Source: Omphiscola glabra
Taxonomy: Eukaryota; Mollusca; Gastropoda; Lymnaeidae
Direction: 5' to 3'
Assembly: GCA_964017045.1 (NCBI GenBank)
Contig: OZ024804.1
Span: forward strand, 22,324,537-22,388,536
DNA: 64,000 nt
This document shows, in pieces, positions 57,821 to 64,000 of this stretch. The position numbers were made by a program, and so were the translations under genes. The notes beneath the pieces were generated by a model that saw only the letters and a program-made list of their open reading frames with translations, was not told the origin of the DNA and did no database searches. Every line of letters starts with the position of its first letter. The first letter of the stretch is position 1.

Positions 57821-59220
57821 TTTCTGAGTTGGCACTAAAGTGTGCCTGTGACAACATGATCTCATTATACAATGACCTGGCCTGTGGGGGCGACTTCTGA
57901 TGACTGCAGACGACTGTGTCAACTGACCTCAGCATGGCCGGGAGATTAACTCGACCACAGGTCAGATAAACGAGAGGTGATAAATTAGAAGTATGGGGTG
58001 ACAGAGTGGTGGGATATTCACGTCGGTTTGATATGGATAGCTGCACTAAGGTGATACAAATAATTCTGCCCACCAATGGGACTATAGATTGCTTTGAATA
58101 GCTCCACTTTTCTCTAAAATACCAGTTGATAGTCTACATCATTTTGCACTTCTTTGCTTAATCTAAATTAGTATTGTACATCATGCCTACTCCCGTCGCC
58201 TGCTTTACACATACACTTATATAGTCGGACACATGGACAAACTTCCCCCACGTGTGATTCTGAGTGGGTTTGTGTGTATTACCAATCAAAAAATTCAACA
58301 AGTGACCAAATATATATATATATATGAACCTAATGCAAGTGGCATAGCTACTCGGAGAGATGGGGTAGCGGCTCCTTCTCCAAGAGCAATATAATTTAAA
58401 GGTTGTGCACAAGATGTTTATAAAAAAAGTGTCTTAATATAAGATAGCTAATTTTTCCCCATCCCCATTATCCCCTGATGCAGTTGCTATCAACCTTTTG
58501 AAATGCGTGTTCTGGCTTTATTCCCCTTTGCAAGATTTAGGCTGTTACTAATTATACATTTTATAGGATTAATTATTTAAAAAAAAAAAAAAAATTTTTG
58601 GTTGAAAAATCTAGAATTTAAAGTCATTAAATTTCTTAAAAGTGAAGCTTAAAAAAAAATGAGTTGGCAACAGTACTTAGACATCAGGACTCCCGCATTT
58701 AAAAAGATGCGCACTTTGAGGCCACAAGTTATGAGATGTGAAAAAAAGAACATGATAATCTTGAAAAAAAGAACATGATAATCTACACATTCCCAATTGA
58801 CTTCAAATAGTTATCAATCTTAACAAATACTTTTACTATTGGTATTATATAATCAATAATAATGGCTTTTCCTGTTTGAAATTTTTTATATTGTACCACA
58901 CACACCCTTTCTTTCCGTTCTTCTGATCTTTGTCTTCGTTGGGAACTTATGCCCATTTTTTTTCTTTTTTGTCTTTCATTTGTTAAATAATATAATAATA
59001 AGCAGGATATTAACATAGTGTAAAGATTCAATGCATATGAATGTTGTTGGGTGTACTGATGAAGGTATTAGCTCGAAATATTTACATTTGTATTGTGTCT
59101 TAGGCAGCTGGAGAAAACAAAATGTTGCCGGTAATCATATCTTGTTAATCTTTTAGGTGTCATCCACAATGACGTCACGCATCCTGGGGTAGGGGTCAGG
59201 ATTTTATAATGAACTATTAT
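57821..59220. other. Mostly AT-rich unique sequence, no gene seen
   Basis: It holds a (TA)n run near 58310-58325 and A-runs near 58580 and 58650. Near 59160-59185 the motif ATCCACAATGACGTCACGC resembles, in reverse, the subterminal motif of the element at 60425-62222. Confidence 0.45.
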
Positions 59221-60424
59221 GGGGGTGCAGTGGCGTAGCTAGGATGAGGGTGCAGTGGCGTAGCTAGGATGGGGGTGCAGTGGCGTAGCTAGGATGAGGG
59301 TGCAGTGGCGTAGCTAGGATGAGGGTGCAGTGGCGTAGCTAGGATGGGGGTGCAGTGGCGTAGCTAGGATGAGGGTGCAGTGGCGTAGCTAGGATGGGGG
59401 TGCAGTGGCGTAGCTAGGATGGGGGTGCAGTGGCGTAGCTAGGATGGGGGTGCAGTGGCGTAGCTAGGATGGTTGTGCAGTGGCGTAGCTAGGATGAGGG
59501 TGCAGTGGCGTAGCTAGGATGAGGGTGCAGTGGCGTAGCTAGAATGGGGGTGCAGTGGCGTAGCTAGGATGGGGGTGCAGTGGCGTAGCTAGGATGAGGT
59601 AGCAGTGGCGTAGCTAGGATGGGGGTGCAGTGGTGTAGCTAGGATGGGGGTGCAGTGGTGTAGCTAGGATGGGGGTGCAGTGGCGTAGCTAGGATGGGGG
59701 TGCAGTGGCGTAGCTAGGATGGGGGTGCAGTGGCGTAGCTAGGATGGGGGTGCAGTGGCGTAGCTAGGATGGGGGTGCAGTGGCGTAGCTAGGATGGGGT
59801 GCAGTGGCGTAGCTAGGATGGGGGTGCAGTGGTGTAACTAGAATGGGGGTGCAGTGGCGTAGCTAGGATGAGGGTGCAGTGGCGTAGCTAGGATGGGGGT
59901 GCAGTGGCGTAGCTAGGATGGGGGTGCAGTGGCGTAGCTAGGATGAGGGTGCAGTGGCGTAGCTAGGATGGGGGTGCAGTGGCGTAGCTAGGATGAGGGT
60001 GCAGTGGCGTAGCTAGGATGAGGGTGCAGTGGCGTAGCTAGGATGGGGGTGCAGTGGCGTAGCTAGGATGGGGGTGCAGTGGCGTAGCTAGGATGAGGGT
60101 GCAGTGGCGTAGCTAGGATGGGGGTGCAGTGGTGTAGCTAGGATGGGGGTGCAGTGGCGTAGCTAGGATGGGGGTGCAGTGGCGTAGCTAGGATGGGGGT
60201 GCAGTGGCGTAGTTAGGATGGGGTGCAGTGGCGTAGCTAGGATGGGGGTGCAGTGGCGTAGCTAGGATGGGGGTGCAGTGGCGTAGCTATGATGGGGTGC
60301 AGTGGCGTAGCTAGGATGGGGGTGCAGTGGTGTAGCTAGGATGGGGGTGCAGTGGCGTAGCTAGGATGAGGGTGCAGTGGCGTAGCTAGGATGAGGGTTC
60401 AGTGGCGTAGCTAGGATGAGGGTG
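59221..60424. repeat. 25-bp array of a transposon terminal repeat, ~49 copies
   Basis: The unit is CAGTGGCGTAGCTAGGATGG plus GGGTG, with GAGGGTG variants. The first 16 bases are the terminal inverted repeat of the element that starts at 60425 (its right end at 62207-62222 is the reverse complement CCTAGCTACGCCACTG). The array therefore looks like an amplified left end. Confidence 0.95.
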
Positions 60425-62222
60425 CAGTGGCGTAGCTAAGGTAAGTGCCGCCCGGGTCAGGCCAAGATATTGGCCGCTTTAATTCGATGGAAAAAAAATG
60501 GTTTCCCAAAAATTCTACCCCTTCATTGAAAGAGAAAAAGTGCCACCCGGGAGGACCCTCTCCTCCGTACCCTCTTTCTTTGCCACTGCGAGGGTGTCTA
60601 AACTGTGTAACAAATTTGTGCTGATGGGGAGGGCGGGGGGCGTAGTCGACAAAAATAGCGTGACGCCATTCGTGCATGGCCTTTAATTTAAAAAGAAAAA
60701 ATTCTGATCAAAGGCCCAGCAGTCCGGCCAGTTATTTGTCGTATGGCTTTGCTTCTCAAGACCAGATTCAGACATATGAACGGACGTCCTTATTTTCGTG
60801 TGTTCGGTCGTCGTGTCTGTTAATATTCTGGCCTTTGTATTAGCAGGAAAGGTGGTTGAGGAGCTAGGGTTTCTGACGCCCAAGGCGCATTAAGCTTTCT
60901 GCCACCCCCTTCCACGAAGAGGTCCTGCTACGCTGGACAAGTTACTTAGAAACTCCGTCTGTCTCATTAATCTTCTTAAAAGCTTCGTCGCAATGCAACC
61001 CTCGTATAATTAGTTAAGAATAAAGCAGTCTTTTAATTTTAATTCTTTAACTGAGTTGAAATAAATGTAGTAGACAAAATAAACCCTAATATTTTTGAAA
61101 AGTTCAAAATTTATTGGATAGTTCGTTTCGGCTTCTCGTTGTGATCCGCTTTTTGTAGAATTTTGAAGTACAAAATACTGATAAATATTGGCGACTGTAA
61201 TCGAAACTATCCATAAAGAAGCTCTAAACCTAAGTTAGTCTAAGTTACATATGAATAAGATGATAATCATTGAAACCGAAAAATGCAATTGAATACCGGT
61301 TTACGGTAATCCCTTATTTTGACGCAAATTATTATTTCGAGAAAAATAAATTTTAAAATTCATTTTTACCTCATGGAATTTCATTAAAAGTATTTTTAAA
61401 ATTAAAGTACCATCTTTTTGTTGGAATACAACAAGAATTTAACACATTTTACGAGATCAAAAGAAGTACATTTTCATGAATCTTTTGTCTTTCACGGCGC
61501 CATTGTGGTAAAATGTGGAGAACTCTTCTGTCCTTAAAGATACCTTATAAAATTTGCCCAATTGGATGTATCTAGATTAAAATAAATATGTTGTATTTAT
61601 TTTATTACTTTAATTATGTCTAGGTGTCCGATATCTCTTTCTAAACAAGTGTTGGGCTAACAATTTTAAATATTAAGTTCTCACATATTTTAGGTATCTT
61701 TTATCGGTTTACTACTGTGAAATAAAGGTCTTGTTTCACTAATAAAATTGGATATTCAGATAAATAATATGTGGTTTTTCAATTAATTCACACATTTCTT
61801 TACAATAAATAGGACGTTTATTCTTATTTTATGTGGACATGGGAATCATAGAATAGAATTAGGATTAGGGGGCCTACAACATGAAGTGGGATAGAACGAA
61901 AATGGTTGACCGCGGGGGGATATCTTAGTAAATGCTCTCAAAACGGAGGATTTCTGATCTAATAATAAGGTAACCTAATTGCCGACGAACAACCTGGAAA
62001 TTTAAATAAAACCGCATTTTGATTGGTAACATGGGTGGAAAATGAACGTGTCATCTGTAATCGTTTTATGGATATTCGGTTAGACACAGCAGTGTATGCT
62101 CTGTAAGCAGTGTATGCTCTGTAAGCAGTGTCTGCTCTGTATATACGCAATTTTTCAACTTTTTGTCACCCCCTGAGATGGTGTCACCCGGTGCGGTCCG
62201 CAGCCTCCTAGCTACGCCACTG
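60425..62222. mobile_element. Non-autonomous hAT-like element, about 1.8 kb
   Basis: The left end CAGTGGCGTAGCTAAG and the right end CCTAGCTACGCCACTG pair at 15 of 16 bases. Next to the left end lie TGCCGCCCGGGTCAGG and, at about 60655-60682, CGTGACGCCATTCGTGCATG; near the right end are GTCACCCGGTGCGG and GTCCGCAGCCTCC. The middle (60900-62150) is AT-rich and non-coding. No target duplication can be read, as the left flank is the repeat array. Superfamily is inferred from the CAGTG termini. Alternatively the two ends belong to two elements. Confidence 0.55.
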
Positions 62223-62365
62223 AATACTATTTTCTGGTCTTCCATACCTCAGGGCTGGGGAGGTACTTTTACCTCTGGTTAAGAACCACTGTTATAGTGA
62301 AATGTTTCTGACACGGGTGCAGTAATTTGATATCTACGGGAGGTGAATTTCTTTAAAGTGTAATG

Positions 62366-62562
62366 CAGCGGTTCTCAACCTGTGTGTCGCGACCCCTCTG
62401 GGGGTCGAACTACCCTTTCCCAGGGGTCACGTAAGACCATCGGAAAACACACATACCCTACAGTTATGAAGTAGCAACGAAAATAATTTTGTGGCCGGGG
62501 GTCGCCACAACATGAGAAAATATATTAAAGGGTCGCAGCATTAGAAAGGTTGAGAAGCACTG
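62366..62562 (+). mobile_element. SPIN/URR1-like hAT MITE, copy 4
   Basis: A 197-bp element from CAGCGGTTCTCAACC to GGTTGAGAAGCACTG. GTGTAATG is perfectly duplicated at 62358-62365 and 62563-62570. The interior matches copy 1 (reversed) almost throughout. The perfect duplication makes this the best-preserved copy in the window. Confidence 0.93.
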
Positions 62563-63189
62563 GTGTAATGGGACCCGGGTCCGAATGGCGGCGGTGCGTG
62601 TCTGGGTCCATTTTGACTAAATTTAAATACTATTCGGATGTCATTTGTGGTAGTTTATTTTAGTTAAACTGAAGAATTAAGTTTACAAACGTATAGTCCA
62701 TTCCATTATCTTTCATTTGATACCTCATTTTGTCTTACAAATCCATCGAAAATATTTTAAATAGTTTTTTTTAATCCCAACCTCTCACTTCTGGTACCCG
62801 AGTGCGAATAGCCGCTTCGTTCTTTAAAAGGTCATTAGTGGACACAGTGACTTTTTATAGCGGGGTGCAGAGATTTGTGACGTTATATTTGAGGGTGGGG
62901 GCTAACTTTTTGGGACGATTTGTGATGATGGGGGAGGGGGTCAAAAATTTGAGTGACGTCATTTATGGATGGCCCTTATGTGTATCATGGAAAATTATAG
63001 AAATATTGAAAGCAATAACAATCCGATAGGAGATTTAAGTATAAAGTATACAACAACGACGTCGGCAAAAGTCCTCTTCAGCTACCGGTAACACAAGGAC
63101 TAAATGGTACAAAACAAATCAATTAAAAAGATCTTACCTTTTATGCTCTGAGAAGTCCAAGAAAAAAAAACCGAACTGTTTAAAATGCT
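62563..63189. other. Unique sequence between MITE and Merlin
   Basis: At 62955-62980 GTGACGTCATTTATGGATGG resembles motifs at 59170 (reverse) and 60660. The 3' flank and terminal repeat of the Merlin element should lie here or further left, but no end could be recognised. Confidence 0.4.
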
Positions 63190-64000
63190 TTAAACAGGAT
63201 ATCGTCCTTTTAACACAATCAAAAGCTCGTTGAACACCTTAAACTTTGTGATATTGCAACGGAACTGAAACTCCTTTAAATATGATGGAAACAATGTCTC
63301 ACTTGTTCCATATTGTCTTTTCAGTTTACGTTTGGCGCGCATCCACAGATTTTCTATGTTTTGTGTGTGCACTTCTGGATCGTTGGGATCAACAAAATTT
63401 CTTTCATGCACCACAACGGAATGCATGAATATCCCATGGGACAATTGCCCTATGTTTCTATAGCCTGCCCATCCATCTGTTATTATGTGTGTCCCTGGCA
63501 AAACCTGTTGGACGATAATGTTTTCCAGGGTTCCAGCTGTTCTGTCTGGAACTTCCACTAGGAAGCATTTTCCAGTGGACCTTTCTATTCCACCAAAAAC
63601 CCAGTGGCCTTGACGCCACGCTCCTCTGTGGTATTTCCTATGAAAATATTTGGATTCATCAAGCTCAACCACCATGGGCTCCCCATTATCATCAAAGCCA
63701 CCAATCTGAGTTGCATGCTGGTTCAGATATATCCCTATATCCTCTCGAATAAAATTAAACCAGTCAATCACCGTGTTTTGGTTCTGTATTTGTGACTCAT
63801 GCTTTGTAGCATCTTGAGGAAAATCATTGGCGAAACAGTACATGAGAATGACTAGTTTAGATAATGGTAGATGGCTCCTGGTAAAAAATGAGCCATCTCG
63901 TATACTTTTCCTCAAACCACAAATTGAACACTTCCATATCTGTTTATCAATACCTTGATTGTAGGTAGCCAGCTTACAAGCCACATTGCAATTGTTGCAT
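63190..64000 (-). CDS. Merlin/IS1595-type DDE transposase, 5' end beyond window
   Basis: An uninterrupted minus-strand frame gives 269 visible residues to a TAA at 63192-63190. It opens with a zinc ribbon: Cys at visible residues 1, 4, 24 and 27 (CNNC, CSIC), then IRDGSFF and SHLPLSKL, as in IS1595/ISXO2 proteins. The DDE core shows VELDESKYFHRKYHRG (Asp 114), HIITDGWAGYRNI (Asp 175) and HTQNIENLWMRAKRKL (Glu 216, in the N-I-E-x-x-W signature). EFQFRCN near the C-terminus is the usual end block. Length fits a nearly complete Merlin transposase; the true start lies beyond 64000. The protein would cut and paste its own element in the nucleus. With all catalytic residues and no stops it may be functional. 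No intron is needed in the visible part. Confidence 0.92.
   Translation of the reverse strand, partial: CNNCNVACKLATYNQGIDKQIWKCSICGLRKSIRDGSFFTRSHLPLSKLVILMYCFANDFPQDATKHESQIQNQNTVIDWFNFIREDIGIYLNQHATQIGGFDDNGEPMVVELDESKYFHRKYHRGAWRQGHWVFGGIERSTGKCFLVEVPDRTAGTLENIIVQQVLPGTHIITDGWAGYRNIGQLSHGIFMHSVVVHERNFVDPNDPEVHTQNIENLWMRAKRKLKRQYGTSETLFPSYLKEFQFRCNITKFKVFNELLIVLKGRYPV

Noticed and set aside
1..64000. Bacterial or phage operons, defence systems or toxin genes
   Set aside because: No Shine-Dalgarno-led gene chains or prokaryotic families; repeats, splice signals and element types are eukaryotic.

Overview
This is eukaryotic, almost certainly animal, intergenic or intronic DNA with no bacterial gene organisation. 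It holds spliced-exon signals, tRNA-derived SINE, non-LTR retrotransposon 3' ends with (TAA)n tails, hAT-type MITEs with 8-bp target-site duplications, and a Merlin DNA transposase. The mix (CR1/Jockey-type LINEs with a SINE sharing a LINE tail, SPIN-like hAT MITEs, very many minisatellites) would fit a mollusc, perhaps a gastropod. That is inference and is not proven by any gene here.

Layout. By hand addition about 19 kb (roughly 30%) is tandem repeat, in more than 55 separate arrays, nearly all with different units. The largest are 766-2275 (18 bp), 5838-6797 (91 bp), 14300-14975 (42 bp), 28930-29575 (25 bp), 36920-37563 (31 bp), 39012-39943 (32 bp), 53040-54522 (13 and 14 bp) and 59221-60424 (25 bp). 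Most long open frames of the window are read-throughs of these arrays and are not genes.

Mobile elements. Four SPIN/URR1-like hAT MITEs lie at 10583, 34125, 40022 and 62366. Two MITEs start CAGTGGCGTAGCGAG (17543, 55583) and two start CAGGGCCGGCC (22179, 43498). A nested cluster at 21398-23870 has a pogo-like end, a plus-strand LINE split by a MITE, a minus-strand LINE, and a SINE inserted in the tail of that second LINE. A further LINE 3' end (49405-50015) has the same 3' tail as the SINE. A 1.8-kb non-autonomous hAT-like element (60425-62222) is preceded by about 49 tandem copies of its own terminal repeat. An apparently intact Merlin/IS1595-type transposase runs off the right edge (63190-64000), and a decayed Merlin fragment lies at 33001-33125.

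Host genes. Only scattered exon candidates are visible. The best are on the minus strand at 52731-52907 and 27915-28056, with a weaker one at 41637-41766; all have phase-1 donors and could belong to one gene with very long introns. A plus-strand candidate is at 54568-54677. None could be assigned to a family with confidence.

Most worth a second look: the array made from a transposon end, the cross-phylum SPIN-like family, the SINE/LINE tail sharing with a readable insertion order, a GC-rich hairpin-dense block at 24262-24840, and the possible long-intron gene. I do not see a clear new multi-gene system.
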